The translations under genes were made by a program, and so were the position numbers. 33,326 nucleotides of DNA from Candidatus Ozemibacter sibiricus (GTDB lineage: Bacteria; Muiribacteriota; Ozemobacteria; Ozemobacterales; Ozemobacteraceae), in NCBI GenBank assembly GCA_003327425.1, contig QOQW01000037.1, positions 1-33,326 of the forward strand. The letters run 5' to 3'. Each line of letters opens with the position of its first letter. The first letter of the stretch is position 1. The notes beneath the pieces are model-generated. The model was not told where the DNA came from and made no database searches. It saw nothing but the letters and a program-made list of their open reading frames with translations. Below are positions 1 through 8,986 of the stretch, piece after piece.

Positions 1-84
1 GAACATCGTGGCCAGGTGGGCTTTCCCCAGGAGGTCGAGGGCAAAGCGTTGGCGAAGACAGGTCGTTGGCCGGGCACGGTCCAT
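1..84 (-). CDS. Possible start of an unidentified protein, cut by the window edge
   Basis: An ATG at 84 (or a GTG at 87) opens a frame that stays open for 28 codons to the window edge, in the same direction as the genes to its right and about 30 bases after the preceding stop. The visible residues (MDRARPTTCLRQRFALDLLG and onward) have the mixed hydrophobic and charged pattern of a real protein. There is no clear ribosome binding site. No family is recognised and the piece is too short to be sure that it is a gene. Confidence 0.3.
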   Translation of the reverse strand, partial: MDRARPTTCLRQRFALDLLGKAHLATMF

Positions 85-114
85 CACCCGCAGCCTTTTT
101 CATCTGTAGGGTTG

Positions 115-921
115 CTAGAGTGTCGTTATTTCCAGGGAATTAACAGAGAGCCCTCCCACGACGAACCCCAAAAAAGAATTTGTACAAGGAGCAGGTTCGA
201 GAGAATGATGATCCGCGGGTGGGCCCGGAGAATTCTTGCTGCCCGATACCGTCGATCGGTATGGTTCTGCGGAACTCGTTTGCGGAGGGGAGGTCTTGTG
301 AAGGTTCGATTCAAATTCCTCGTCCAAGCTGACAGGACAGATCGGAAGGTCCTGCTCCTCAAGCTCGATCAAAACCGAATCTCGTGCAGAACGAGTGGGC
401 AGGCCCATCTGGCTGGGGTCCTTGGCGAGGATCGCCGGGCGGTTGGCTTTGTCATGAACGGAAGACTTGAGGACCGGGAGGACTTCTGGAGGTTGAGAAA
501 TCCCTGGCACCGGCACCACCGCTGGACGATCCGCGGCTTCTGAACCATGCCCCGGGCGGAAGGGCCAGTCTTTAGGAGGTTGGGCCGCAGGTTGTGGAGC
601 CGGTGCGATTGAACGTCCCCGGGGGAAGGCCTCAATGGGGGAAGGAAAGGTGGCTTTCGTTCCCTCCAGGATAGGGGAGCAAGACGTTTTCCGGAGAAGA
701 CGGACCAAAACTCCCAAGTTCATCAAAAGAACCATGGTCAGGCCAAGATAGGGCGGATCCACACCTTGTTCTAATCGAGGGATGCCTAAAATATACTGCC
801 AGAACATCCATGCGCTGAGGCCAGCGATGAGACCCGACGGAAACATTCTTCCCAGATCTCGCAACCGCAGGTCGAACAACCGCTGGAAAAAGCCAAGGGT
901 GGAGGATTCGCCGTTTGTCAT
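115..921 (-). CDS. Hypothetical two-helix membrane protein with proline-rich tail
   Basis: This is a 268-residue protein of unknown function. Two hydrophobic segments near residues 29-47 and 58-77 should place it in the inner membrane as a hairpin. The remaining ~190 residues are rich in Pro, Ser, Ala and charged residues and look disordered, probably cytoplasmic. Its ATG overlaps the TGA of the upstream diguanylate cyclase gene (ATGA at 918-921), which strongly suggests translational coupling and a shared task with that enzyme. No catalytic motif is visible. The gene appears slightly less GC-rich than its neighbours. That it is a real gene is fairly sure because of the overlap; its role is unknown. 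Confidence 0.7.
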   Translation of the reverse strand: MTNGESSTLGFFQRLFDLRLRDLGRMFPSGLIAGLSAWMFWQYILGIPRLEQGVDPPYLGLTMVLLMNLGVLVRLLRKTSCSPILEGTKATFPSPIEAFPRGRSIAPAPQPAAQPPKDWPFRPGHGSEAADRPAVVPVPGISQPPEVLPVLKSSVHDKANRPAILAKDPSQMGLPTRSARDSVLIELEEQDLPICPVSLDEEFESNLHKTSPPQTSSAEPYRSTVSGSKNSPGPPADHHSLEPAPCTNSFLGFVVGGLSVNSLEITTL

Positions 922-2720
922 GCGGAAGTGCCACCAGGAACCTGGTAGACAGTGACGGTGTTGCGGCCGGCCTTTTTCGAGCCGTAGAGGGCCTCGTCGG
1001 CATGGCGGATCAGGTCGAGCTTCTCGTTGGCATGGTGCGGGAAGGTGGCCACGCCGAGACTGATCGTCACCTTGATGATGGTGCCATCGAGACCGGGGAA
1101 GTCGTGCTTCTCGACGGCCTTGCGGATGCGCTCGGCGACAGCGGCCGCGGCGACGGTATCGGTTTCGGGCAGAATGACGGCGAATTCTTCGCCCCCATAG
1201 CGGGCAGGAATGTCGACGGTGCGCAGCGAGGCCTTCAAGATCTGGGCGACCCCGGCCAGGACGATATCGCCCATCTGATGGCCGTAGGTATCATTGAACT
1301 TCTTGAAATGATCGATATCGAACAGGATCAACGAGACCTGTTTGGCATAGCGGCGGGCTCGCTTGATCTCGCTGGTCAAGCAGACCTGGAAATACCGATG
1401 CACGTAGAGCCTGGTCAAGCCATCGGTGATCGACAGCTCGTACAACCGTGACTTTTCCAGGGTCAGGGCGATCTGATTGGCCATGGTGGTGCCCAGCGCC
1501 AGGTCGGCCTTGGTGAAATCGCCCTCGTGGCGGTTGATGATGTTCATCACCCCGGAGCACCGTTGCTCGATCATCAGAGGCAGGCACAGGATGTTGCGGA
1601 CTTCCCAGGGGATGCCCGGGTCATAGGATTTGAAGGTGGCGGGCAGCTCGCGCTGGTTGACCAGCAGGGGTTCGCGAGTCTCGAACACGCGTCCCGCCAC
1701 GCCTTCGCCGGGCTTGATCTCGATGCGGGCGGTGCCGTCGGCGAATTCGCCGCCGTAGGCGACGCTGAGGGAAAGCGTGCCGGCATCTTCGTTGAACAGC
1801 AGGATGCTGCCCCGCTCGGCCTTCAGGCCGGTGACCGCCTTCTCGAGGATGGTCTTGAGGATTTCCTCGGTATTGCCGGCGAAATTGGTCTTCTGGCTGA
1901 TCTCGTAGAGCGTGCTCAACTCGTGGATCTTATTTTCCAGGGAGCACTTGCTGAGCACCAGCTCATCGGTCATCCGATTGAAGGTCTCGACGAGCAGGCC
2001 GATCTCGTCTCGCGTGGAGATGCCGGTGATGCGTTCCTGAAGGTTGCCGGCGGCGATGCGTCGAGCGCCGTCGGTCAGCAAGGCGATGGGGTTGGTCAGG
2101 TACCCTGAGAACAGGAAGCAGACCAGGAGCGTCAGCAAGGTCAGGCCGATGGCCACTTTGGCCGTTCGCCGGATGATCTGCTGCTTGAACCGGTCGAGTC
2201 GATCGTTGCTCTTGCTGACATCGATGAGGGCGATGGTCTTGCCTTCGGCATTCTTTACCGGGTAGTAGGCGGTCGCCCAGCTACCGAAGGCATCGACATT
2301 GGCGGCGCAATAGGTGGGCCGGGCTTCGTTCCAGGCCTCGAACATCTCAGGACTGACATCGAAAATGGGGTATTCGGGAATGAATTCCTCGCCGTGGCTG
2401 GCACCGTCGACGATATGGGTGAAGAACGTCCCGTCATAGCGGTAGACGGCCGCCCAGGGCACGTTGAAATTCTTCTGGACCGCCCTGAGGAAGGTCTTCA
2501 TCTCTTTGTAGTACGGATGGTGCACCGAATCGATGCTGAGCAGCCGGTCGGGATCGGCGAATTTCTCGATGAGCGCCGCCAGGGCCATCAGCTTGTCGGC
2601 CAGCTCCTTGTTGAAATCTTCGAAGGCCTGGGTGTAGGTCGTCCAGGTGGCGGTCAGAATCATGAACACCCCCAGCAACCCGAACACCAGGGACAACTTC
2701 CACTGCAATCTGAAGGTCAT
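918..2720 (-). CDS. Membrane-bound diguanylate cyclase (HAMP-GAF-GGDEF)
   Basis: Predicted to make cyclic di-GMP from two GTP at the inner membrane. Order of parts in the 600 residues: N-terminal membrane anchor (about 9-27), an extracytoplasmic sensor region (about 30-185), a second membrane segment (about 189-208), a HAMP linker (about 209-262), a GAF domain (about 275-425) and a GGDEF domain (about 430-595). The active-site loop reads RYGGEEF with GGEEF at residues 509-513, so catalysis should be intact. RTVD sits five residues before it and is a canonical I-site (RxxD) for product inhibition. I chose the ATG at 2720 because GGAG lies 8 bases upstream; an in-frame ATG at 2750 overlaps the upstream stop as ATGA but lacks a binding site. 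It lies between an NHL lipoprotein and a small membrane protein in one operon. The sensed signal is unknown. Confidence 0.93.
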   Translation of the reverse strand: MTFRLQWKLSLVFGLLGVFMILTATWTTYTQAFEDFNKELADKLMALAALIEKFADPDRLLSIDSVHHPYYKEMKTFLRAVQKNFNVPWAAVYRYDGTFFTHIVDGASHGEEFIPEYPIFDVSPEMFEAWNEARPTYCAANVDAFGSWATAYYPVKNAEGKTIALIDVSKSNDRLDRFKQQIIRRTAKVAIGLTLLTLLVCFLFSGYLTNPIALLTDGARRIAAGNLQERITGISTRDEIGLLVETFNRMTDELVLSKCSLENKIHELSTLYEISQKTNFAGNTEEILKTILEKAVTGLKAERGSILLFNEDAGTLSLSVAYGGEFADGTARIEIKPGEGVAGRVFETREPLLVNQRELPATFKSYDPGIPWEVRNILCLPLMIEQRCSGVMNIINRHEGDFTKADLALGTTMANQIALTLEKSRLYELSITDGLTRLYVHRYFQVCLTSEIKRARRYAKQVSLILFDIDHFKKFNDTYGHQMGDIVLAGVAQILKASLRTVDIPARYGGEEFAVILPETDTVAAAAVAERIRKAVEKHDFPGLDGTIIKVTISLGVATFPHHANEKLDLIRHADEALYGSKKAGRNTVTVYQVPGGTSA

Positions 2721-2746
2721 AGCAGCAGCTCCGGCCTCGGGCCCCT

Positions 2747-3745
2747 TCATTCCAGGGCGGTCACCGCCCTCACCCAGCGGCCGTCCGAGGCGATGACGTG
2801 CAGGCATTCGTTGATGGAATCGGCCACCAGCAGATCCCCGGTATCGCTAGCCCAGGCCACTCCGAACATCTGCAGACAGTCGGCTTTGAACCCCTGCTGC
2901 AAGGGCTGAATGGCCTGCCGGAACGACCCATCCGGGCCGAAGACCGACACCCGCATGGTCGACAACTCGGTGACATAGAGGTTGCCGGCGGCATCGAAGC
3001 ACAATCCCTGCGGGAACATGAAGCGCCCCTCCTCGCGGCCTTTGCCACCGAGGTGGCCCAGGAACGTCCCGTCAGGGGTAAAGCGGGAGAGGCGGAAGTT
3101 ATAGGTTTCGCAGACCAAAAGGGAGCCATCGGAGGCGACCGCCAGATCGTTGGGGTAGTAGAGCTGCCCTTCGCCGTGGCCGAACTCGCCGAACTTCACC
3201 AGCACCTTCCCCGATCGGTCGAGACGCACGATGGTATTCAATTCATAGTCAGCCACGACGAAAGTGCCATCGGAGAGGAATCGAATGGGACCAGGGGTAT
3301 GCAAAAGGCGCTTTTCCCCACGCCAGGCGAGACGATGGGTTTCTCGACCATCGAGAGTATAGAAACAGATCTCGGCTATGTTGCCCTCCTCCTGCTCCGC
3401 CTCGGAGAAGGCCACCGAGGTCTGCCGACCGTTGGTAACGGCCAGTTCACCGGCTGGTGAAACGGCTATGCCCCAGATGGAACTGCCGACCGGCATCGCG
3501 ATTTCACTGAGATAGCGAAAGCGTCGATCGGCGATCAAGACCCGGCCGCGCTGGGAATCATTGATGAAGATGCGGCTCAGGTCAGGGGCGAGGCACACGA
3601 GGTTGGGCCGATGGATCGCCTTGTCGACGGTTCCGCAGCCGTTGAGGGCGCATAGAAGAATTCCCATCCCCAGGACCAGGAATGGCACCGGCAAGGCCCG
3701 CCGGGACAAATGCTCAACCTCGGATGGGCTTGGACGATGTCTCAT
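2747..3745 (-). CDS. NHL-repeat beta-propeller lipoprotein
   Basis: A 332-residue secreted protein. The N-terminal hydrophobic stretch ends in the lipobox-like LNGC, so it is probably lipid-anchored after cleavage before that Cys. The rest carries NHL-type blades with the recurring pattern of a Pro-containing start, a G-x-LYV or LLV strand and a DxxNxR/L turn (for example YPNDLAVASDGSLLV and FPQGLCFDAAGNLYV), consistent with a six-bladed propeller of the kind used for binding proteins or sugars. The ATG at 3745 is preferred over a TTG at 3757. It is the first gene of the operon, and its stop lies next to or overlaps the cyclase start. It could be the outer-membrane or periplasmic partner that feeds a signal to the cyclase sensor domain; that is inference. 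Confidence 0.85.
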   Translation of the reverse strand: MRHRPSPSEVEHLSRRALPVPFLVLGMGILLCALNGCGTVDKAIHRPNLVCLAPDLSRIFINDSQRGRVLIADRRFRYLSEIAMPVGSSIWGIAVSPAGELAVTNGRQTSVAFSEAEQEEGNIAEICFYTLDGRETHRLAWRGEKRLLHTPGPIRFLSDGTFVVADYELNTIVRLDRSGKVLVKFGEFGHGEGQLYYPNDLAVASDGSLLVCETYNFRLSRFTPDGTFLGHLGGKGREEGRFMFPQGLCFDAAGNLYVTELSTMRVSVFGPDGSFRQAIQPLQQGFKADCLQMFGVAWASDTGDLLVADSINECLHVIASDGRWVRAVTALE

Positions 3746-4168
3746 GCTTCGATCCAAGGAAATCTTAGTCTTCTCCCGAGAATTTGTCCAATCTCTTCCC
3801 TCAACCTACCGAAGAGGAACGTCGGATGGCCGCGGAAGCTTGCCCCTGGAAGGGGGAAGTCAGCGTGACGGCCACTCTGTCAACCATGGCCCGTCGATCC
3901 GATTGATCGGGCCAGGGGGGCCAAGGGTGCATTGTCCACAACGACCCCGAAACGCCCCCCGCCAGCCTTCCATCTGGAAGAGCCACCCCGGACCTGCGAA
4001 GGAGCAACCAATGCGCCGCCATGACGGAGAGTTCGGCGGCCGTCGACCTGGCCGCAGCGAGGCGGCAACTCCAGACTGCCAGCCGAAGCAGATGATTTTT
4101 GGGGCCAGGGCGTGTAAGATGGGAACACCGGGCATTCCCGGCCAATATGCATTGCACCCAGAAATCCC
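3746..4168. other. 423-base intergenic region between divergent genes
   Basis: This region separates the minus-strand lipoprotein operon from the plus-strand zinc-ribbon gene, so it must hold promoters for both directions. On the plus strand a TAAGAT at 4115-4120 could be a -10 box for the gene starting at 4169, without a convincing -35. Next to it lies a short inverted repeat CCGGG-CATT-CCCGG (4128-4141). An ATG at 4011 preceded by GGAG opens a frame running to 4337 that overlaps the next gene; its Arg/Pro-rich composition looks like out-of-frame reading, so it is not called. Nothing else recognisable is seen. Confidence 0.5.
3762..3791 (-). promoter_or_regulatory. Candidate sigma-70 promoter for the NHL-cyclase operon
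   Basis: Read on the minus strand, TTGGAC (3786-3791) and TAAGAT (3762-3767) are separated by 18 bases and lie just upstream of the ATG at 3745. The match is moderate and only inferred by eye. Confidence 0.4.
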
Positions 4169-5359
4169 GTGGCTGAAGAAGAACTCCCCCGTCCCCACCA
4201 GCCGGTGGAAGAGGAAACGCCCCCGATTCCCGCGCCGCCGCCTCGCCCGCCAGCCGGTAGAACCGCCACCACCCGAGCTCCCACGCCGCCGCCTCGCGTC
4301 GTGGCGGCCCGCCCGACCCGGCCGCAGGCTCCGCTGACCGTGGGCAAACGCCCGTGTTTCGACTGCAACTACATTCTGTCGCCCTACCAGCATTTCTGCC
4401 CGCACTGCGGCGCCTTTCAGGCCCCAGACCAGCTGCCTCTCCTCGGGCTCGACGCGCGAGCGGTGTCGACCTTCCTGCTCGCCGAAGGGCAGAAATCATC
4501 GATCGCCAGCACGGTGGCAGCCGCTGGCTGGGTCCTGCTGGCGATGGCTCTGGTGATGGGGTTCCTGATGGTGCCTGGGGTGACCGCCATGACCAGGCTC
4601 CTGCTGAGCCCATTCCTCGGCGCTCTCCTGTGGTGGGTGGGCCGCCGCATCGCCCTGTATTACCTCTTCTACAAATGGATTCCCTACATTCAAGCCAATC
4701 GCTACCGCACGACCTTTCTGGCCATCGAGGTACAGCTCAAGAAACGACTGGGCGAGATCGAACGCAAATTGAAGGAACTCGAGGACCTGCGGGAACGCAC
4801 GCAGGGATTCCAGACGGGAAGCAGCCAGACGGCCGTGACCGTGACGCTCGACGCTGCCGAGAGCGCTCTGCGCGAGAAGCAGCAGCAGTACGAGATCCAG
4901 ATCTGGAACCTGCAGTTCAGTCAATGGTTCAACCGGATCTCGGGCATCGGGGTGCGCGGCAACCAGGATGGCATGAAGAACGACGTCGAACGCGTGGAAG
5001 AACTCGTCTACATCGGGCATCACTACCTCAACCAGATCAAAAAGGCGAAGCACCTCTCCCAAGAAGCGCGCGATGCCCTGTCGGCCAAGGTCCAGGAAGG
5101 TCTCGAGCTGTTGAAGAAGGTGCAGGAGATCGTTGTCAGCCAGGAAGCCGAGAAACTGGTGCAGCAGGTCAAGCCCCTCGATGGGGGACTCCCGGAAGAT
5201 CTTTCCGTGGAGGGACGGCTGGCCGCCCTCAACGTGCACGCCGCCCAGGTGTCTTTGGAAAGTCTGTCCGACGTCGTCGAACGGCTGGAACGCGAGTATT
5301 TCCGGATCGGGGTCGAGCGGAAGATCGCCAATGACACGCGCGCGCTGCTTCGCGAGTGA
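4169..5359 (+). CDS. Zinc-ribbon membrane protein with long coiled coil
   Basis: A 396-residue protein of unknown function. Residues 1-58 are proline-rich and probably disordered. A zinc ribbon follows with CxxC pairs at Cys63/Cys66 and Cys77/Cys80. Two hydrophobic segments (about 114-135 and 143-166) place it in the inner membrane. From about 175 onward the sequence is charged and heptad-like (KKRLGEIERKLKELEDL), predicting coiled coils that continue with breaks to the C-terminus. No enzyme motif is visible, so a scaffold or membrane-organising role is the most that can be suggested. The start is a GTG at 4169; no upstream in-frame alternative or Shine-Dalgarno sequence is evident, so the exact start is uncertain. 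Confidence 0.85.
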   Translation: MAEEELPRPHQPVEEETPPIPAPPPRPPAGRTATTRAPTPPPRVVAARPTRPQAPLTVGKRPCFDCNYILSPYQHFCPHCGAFQAPDQLPLLGLDARAVSTFLLAEGQKSSIASTVAAAGWVLLAMALVMGFLMVPGVTAMTRLLLSPFLGALLWWVGRRIALYYLFYKWIPYIQANRYRTTFLAIEVQLKKRLGEIERKLKELEDLRERTQGFQTGSSQTAVTVTLDAAESALREKQQQYEIQIWNLQFSQWFNRISGIGVRGNQDGMKNDVERVEELVYIGHHYLNQIKKAKHLSQEARDALSAKVQEGLELLKKVQEIVVSQEAEKLVQQVKPLDGGLPEDLSVEGRLAALNVHAAQVSLESLSDVVERLEREYFRIGVERKIANDTRALLRE

Positions 5360-5508
5360 ACTGGTGGGCGGGCGGCGATCGGCGCCACGCCGGGACCAAC
5401 GGTCAGTCGGAAAAAGACTGGCAGCGGAACCGCCCGCTTGGGGCCGGCATATTCCGTGCGACAATCGGCTGGCGAGCCCGCTCCGGATCGCACGTTCCAC
5501 CTCGTCCC

Positions 5509-5538
5509 TTGCCGGTGATTCCCGGCAGGTGCGATAGT
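5509..5538 (+). promoter_or_regulatory. Weak promoter candidate with overlapping inverted repeat
   Basis: TTGCCG (5509-5514) and GATAGT (5533-5538) are 18 bases apart, about 40 bases before the secreted-protein gene. A 6-bp inverted repeat TGCCGG/CCGGCA (5510-5515 and 5522-5527) overlaps the -35 position and might be an operator. Agreement with consensus is poor. Confidence 0.27.
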
Positions 5539-5579
5539 GAAGGAAGAAGACCGCGGGAGCGGCAGAAGGAGGTAGTGAC

Positions 5580-6443
5580 ATGAGGATGGTTCGTTGGTCT
5601 CTGTTCGCGCTGTCCCTGGTGCTGGTCGGGGTCACCGCTGCGCAAGCCGATCTCTACCTGAGCCATGGCCAGGACACGTTCTCCGTTCGCGTCACCAATC
5701 GGCATTTCAAGCCGATCTACGATGCCCGCGGGATGGTCTGGGTCAGTGGCAACTCCGCCCGCATCGAGGTCTCGGCGCCCGGCTATCGTTCCGGCGCCAC
5801 CACGGTCTTCCTGAACCCGAACACCCATTACTACTATGCGACCGTCACCCTCGATGATCCGTCGGTCTGGGTCGCCGTCAAGACCACCAATGGCACCTAT
5901 GTCGAAGGGGCCACCACCAACACCTATTCGCAATCGATGTACTGGGGCGACGAGTATGGCCTGCGCGTGTCCTTCCCCAAGAAGGGGTTCGAGAAGCTGA
6001 CCGAGCGGCAGATCGAGGTGCGCGTCAACTACCTGCATGCCTTCGTCCCCAAGGTCTACCTGAGCGACGCCGGCCCCCGCTGGAACCTCGAGGTGATCAT
6101 CAAACGCCGCGACCTGCGCGACCTGACCAACACCATCGAAATCCTGTTGACCCCCGATCCGGAACCCGCCACGCCTGCCACGCCCGCGCCGACCGCCGCC
6201 ATCGAGCCGATGGTGCTGGCCGCCGACTACCAGGCCAACCGCCTCGCCCTGCAGAACACCGACGATGCCGAGACTCGCGACGTGCTGACCGGCCGCCTGG
6301 AATCGCTGGCCCGCCGGATTCGCGACGCCGTGAACACGCTCGATGCCGGCGAAACCGCGCGACTGCTGAAGAAGGTCGGGATCGATTCCCCCCTGGGCCG
6401 AGAGATCCGGACCATGCAATCCTTCAACGACCTGCACCGCTGA
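5580..6443 (+). CDS. Secreted hypothetical protein
   Basis: A 287-residue protein with a clear signal peptide (about residues 1-23, ending in AAQA before DLYL), so it should be exported to the periplasm or beyond. The middle (about 25-200) is rich in beta-strand-like alternation, Tyr and Thr, including a DPSVWVAVKT segment. A Pro/Thr/Ala linker (about 198-212) leads to a helical C-terminal part that resembles a small charged bundle. No known domain is recognised. The start is well supported by AAGGAGGT at 5566-5573, six bases before the ATG, one of the best ribosome binding sites in the window, suggesting strong translation. A strong hairpin follows the stop, so it is probably transcribed alone. 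Confidence 0.87.
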   Translation: MRMVRWSLFALSLVLVGVTAAQADLYLSHGQDTFSVRVTNRHFKPIYDARGMVWVSGNSARIEVSAPGYRSGATTVFLNPNTHYYYATVTLDDPSVWVAVKTTNGTYVEGATTNTYSQSMYWGDEYGLRVSFPKKGFEKLTERQIEVRVNYLHAFVPKVYLSDAGPRWNLEVIIKRRDLRDLTNTIEILLTPDPEPATPATPAPTAAIEPMVLAADYQANRLALQNTDDAETRDVLTGRLESLARRIRDAVNTLDAGETARLLKKVGIDSPLGREIRTMQSFNDLHR

Positions 6444-6476
6444 CACCGGTCCAAGCGTCGGTTCCCGAAGCTGACC

Positions 6477-6514
6477 GCCGCCCCCCTCGACTGGCGAGGG
6501 GGGCGGCGTCTTTG
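6477..6514 (+). terminator. Hairpin terminator after the secreted-protein gene
   Basis: A perfect 13-bp GC-rich stem (6477-6489 with 6495-6507) with loop ACTGG is followed by a short, weak T stretch (GTCTTT). It sits 33 bases after the stop at 6443 and before the gpmA promoter. Confidence 0.8.
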
Positions 6515-6539
6515 CCGCTGGCGCCCGGTATGCTATACT
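6511..6539 (+). promoter_or_regulatory. Extended -10 promoter for gpmA
   Basis: TGC-TATACT at 6531-6539 is an extended -10 element (TGnTATACT). The -35 position (about 6511-6517, TTTGCCG) is a partial match only, as is usual for extended -10 promoters. It lies about 38 bases before the gpmA ATG. Confidence 0.65.
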
Positions 6540-6576
6540 GCGCCCATCGCACTGCCATTCGACAGAGGAGGCACGC

Positions 6577-7326
6577 ATGTACAAGGTCGTTCTGCTCCGC
6601 CATGGCGAGAGCACCTGGAACAAAGAAAACCGCTTCACCGGCTGGACGGACGTCGATCTCTCCGAGAAGGGCCTGGCCGAAGCCCATCAGGCGGGCCAGA
6701 CCTTGAAAAAAGAAGGCTACACGTTCGATCTGGCCTATACCTCGGTCTTGAAGCGAGCGATCCGCACCCTCTGGATCGTCCTGGATGAAATGGACCTGAT
6801 GTGGATTCCGGTCATCCGGAACTGGCGGCTCAACGAGCGGCACTACGGCGCCCTGCAGGGGTTGAACAAGTCGGAGATGGCCGCCAAATACGGCGAGCAG
6901 CAGGTGCTGGTCTGGCGCCGCAGTTACGACACACCGCCGCCCGCCCTCGAGAAGACCGACGAACGCTATCCGGGGCGCGATCGGCGCTACGCCGAGCTGA
7001 GCGAAAAAGAGCTGCCCTGCACCGAATCCCTGAAGAACACCGTCGAGCGGGTCGTTCCCTATTGGGAACAGACCATCGCGCCGTCCATCAAAGCCGGCAA
7101 GCGGGTGCTGATCGCCGCCCACGGCAACAGTCTGCGCGCTCTCGTCAAGTATCTCGACAAGATCTCGGACGAAGAAATCACCGGCCTCAACATTCCCACC
7201 GGCATTCCCCTGGTCTATGAGCTCGACAAAGCTCTGAAGCCGCTCAAGCACTACTACCTCGGCGATGAAGAGACGGTGAAGAAGGCCATGGAGTCGGTGG
7301 CCAATCAGGGCAAAGCCAAGAAATAG
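6577..7326 (+). CDS. gpmA: 2,3-bisphosphoglycerate-dependent phosphoglycerate mutase
   Basis: Interconverts 3-phosphoglycerate and 2-phosphoglycerate in glycolysis and gluconeogenesis, in the cytoplasm. The 249 residues match the full length of the cofactor-dependent family. The phosphoacceptor His9 lies in [10 protein letters not shown]; Arg60, Glu87 (in [11 protein letters not shown]) and His182 (in [14 protein letters not shown]) complete the active site. The conserved signature [15 protein letters not shown] is also present. GAGGAG at 6565-6570 supports the ATG at 6577, and an extended -10 promoter lies upstream. The TolC-family gene begins 22 bases after the stop and may be cotranscribed, although the functions are unrelated. 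The assignment is secure. Confidence 0.98.
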   Translation: MYKVVLLRHGESTWNKENRFTGWTDVDLSEKGLAEAHQAGQTLKKEGYTFDLAYTSVLKRAIRTLWIVLDEMDLMWIPVIRNWRLNERHYGALQGLNKSEMAAKYGEQQVLVWRRSYDTPPPALEKTDERYPGRDRRYAELSEKELPCTESLKNTVERVVPYWEQTIAPSIKAGKRVLIAAHGNSLRALVKYLDKISDEEITGLNIPTGIPLVYELDKALKPLKHYYLGDEETVKKAMESVANQGKAKK

Positions 7327-7348
7327 CCCGCGAGCCCATTCTCTCTTC

Positions 7349-8890
7349 GTGGTACGGACCGGCGTGCGGCCAGGGCTGGTCCTGGTTCCGGTTCTGATCG
7401 CGAGCCTGGCAGGTTGGCTCGTGGCCGCAGGAGAGCCCGCCTGGGGCGAGCCGGCGACCTTTTCCGCCCTGATCGGCCAGGCCGCCGGCCTGGCCGATCA
7501 GCCAGCTCTCGCCATCTGGGCTGGCCACCCGGATCAGACGATCGACGAGGGGGACTCGCCCTCTTCTACCAGGGACCAGGGAACGGCCAGCGAGGCATGG
7601 GGTCTCGCCGGGCCGGCCAGCCCCCCGCTCACCGTCGCCGAAGCGGTCGCCCAGGCCCTCGCGCATCATCCTCGCCTGGAGGAAGCGCGGGCGGGGCTGG
7701 CGGCCAGTCGAGCGCGGGTGCGCCAGGCCCAGGCCGCGTTCTGGCCCTCGGTGGTCGCGGCCGCCGACTATGAAGAAAAGGATCTGCCGCTGTCGGCTCT
7801 CGGCATGGGGCCGTTGCTGCGCGGCCCCCTCACTCCGCCCCGGCTGCATTCCGTGGTCTGGCGGCGCGGGGCCGGCTTCCGGATGCCCCTCTGGCGCGGC
7901 GGCCGCGATCAGGCGGCCCTGGCGGCCGCCCGGCTCGAGCAACGCGGGCAGGAGTTCGCGCTCGCCGAGGTCGAGACCGACCTGACCGCGCTGACCATCG
8001 AGGCCTACATCGAGGTCGAAAAGGCGCGGGAGCTGGTGCAGAGCGCCGAAGAGCACGAAGCCGCCACCCGGGCCCAGCTCGATCGTATCGCCCGGACGGT
8101 CGAAGCCGGGCTGGCGGTGAAATACGATCGACTGCAGATCGAAGTGCGCCTGGAAGCGGCGCGGGAAACACGGTTGGTGGCGCGGCATGCGCTCGAAACC
8201 GCCCGCACCGCCCTCAATCTCGCTCGTGGCGCGGCTCCCGACGCGCCGGTCTCGACCCGACCGATCGTTGCTTTCCCTCTCGCCACCGGCACCCTGGACG
8301 AGCTGACCGCCGATCTGCTGGCCCGTCATTCCGGATTGCAACAGGCCCGCCAACGGGCGGCCGAGGCCCGGCAACTGGAACGGTGGGAGCGGGCCGGACA
8401 TCGCCCCGAAGCCACCCTCCAGGGCAGCCTGTCCAACTATGGCGCCGACCATCCACCGCGGGAGCGGGGCTGGACCGTCACCGGAACGATCGAATGGAAG
8501 CTGTTCGACGGGGGCTGGCAGCAAGCCAGGGTCGAAGAGGCGCGGCAGAAGCGCCGCCAGGCGGAAGCGGCGGTGGCCGACCTCGAACGGGAGTTGCGCG
8601 CCGCGCTCGAGAAAGCCTGGCTGGCCCAGGAGTCGGCTCGACAGCGGCTGGCGGTCACCCGCAAGGGCCTTGAGCTGGCCTCCGAACAGATGCGACTGGC
8701 GGACATCCAGCGGGAAGCCGGCTATCTGACCGTGGTCGACCTGCTGGACAAGCAGGCCGAACTGACCCAGGCCCGGGTCGCCATGATCGGCGCCCGCTAC
8801 GACACCTACCTGTCGGCCCTGGCGCTCTGGCGGCTGACCGGCCGCTTGTCGCCCGACCTCGTCGCGGCCATCGACCAGGCCGAACCGTAG
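7349..8890 (+). CDS. TolC-family outer-membrane efflux protein
   Basis: A 513-residue protein predicted to form the trimeric outer-membrane channel of a type I secretion or tripartite efflux system. A signal peptide covers about residues 1-33. After a variable segment (34-92) come the two structural repeats of the OEP family: about 93-290, beginning with the typical LTVAEAVAQALAHHPRL motif, and about 305-505, both with long heptad helices rich in Ala, Glu, Arg and Gln. The second repeat includes LFDGGWQQARVEEARQKR, the usual L-F-x-G-G strand/turn. The gene starts with GTG at 7349 and no good ribosome binding site, so the start is approximate. No periplasmic adaptor or inner-membrane pump gene is adjacent; the RND exporter at 21056 is 12 kb away, and any link between them is guesswork. 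Confidence 0.93.
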   Translation: MVRTGVRPGLVLVPVLIASLAGWLVAAGEPAWGEPATFSALIGQAAGLADQPALAIWAGHPDQTIDEGDSPSSTRDQGTASEAWGLAGPASPPLTVAEAVAQALAHHPRLEEARAGLAASRARVRQAQAAFWPSVVAAADYEEKDLPLSALGMGPLLRGPLTPPRLHSVVWRRGAGFRMPLWRGGRDQAALAAARLEQRGQEFALAEVETDLTALTIEAYIEVEKARELVQSAEEHEAATRAQLDRIARTVEAGLAVKYDRLQIEVRLEAARETRLVARHALETARTALNLARGAAPDAPVSTRPIVAFPLATGTLDELTADLLARHSGLQQARQRAAEARQLERWERAGHRPEATLQGSLSNYGADHPPRERGWTVTGTIEWKLFDGGWQQARVEEARQKRRQAEAAVADLERELRAALEKAWLAQESARQRLAVTRKGLELASEQMRLADIQREAGYLTVVDLLDKQAELTQARVAMIGARYDTYLSALALWRLTGRLSPDLVAAIDQAEP

Positions 8891-8986
8891 GCTTCCCGGC
8901 TCCGCATCGGCCCGCTGCGGCCACGCCTCCGGGGCAACCAGGCGCCCAGGCGTAGTGAGAAGCTGTTCCCGCCGGTTGCTTCCATC

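Noticed and set aside
4011-4337. A small frame with a good GGAG site before its ATG, upstream of the zinc-ribbon gene.
   Set aside because: Its product is Arg/Pro-rich and half of it overlaps a supported gene in another frame. It may be a leader, but coding is not supported.
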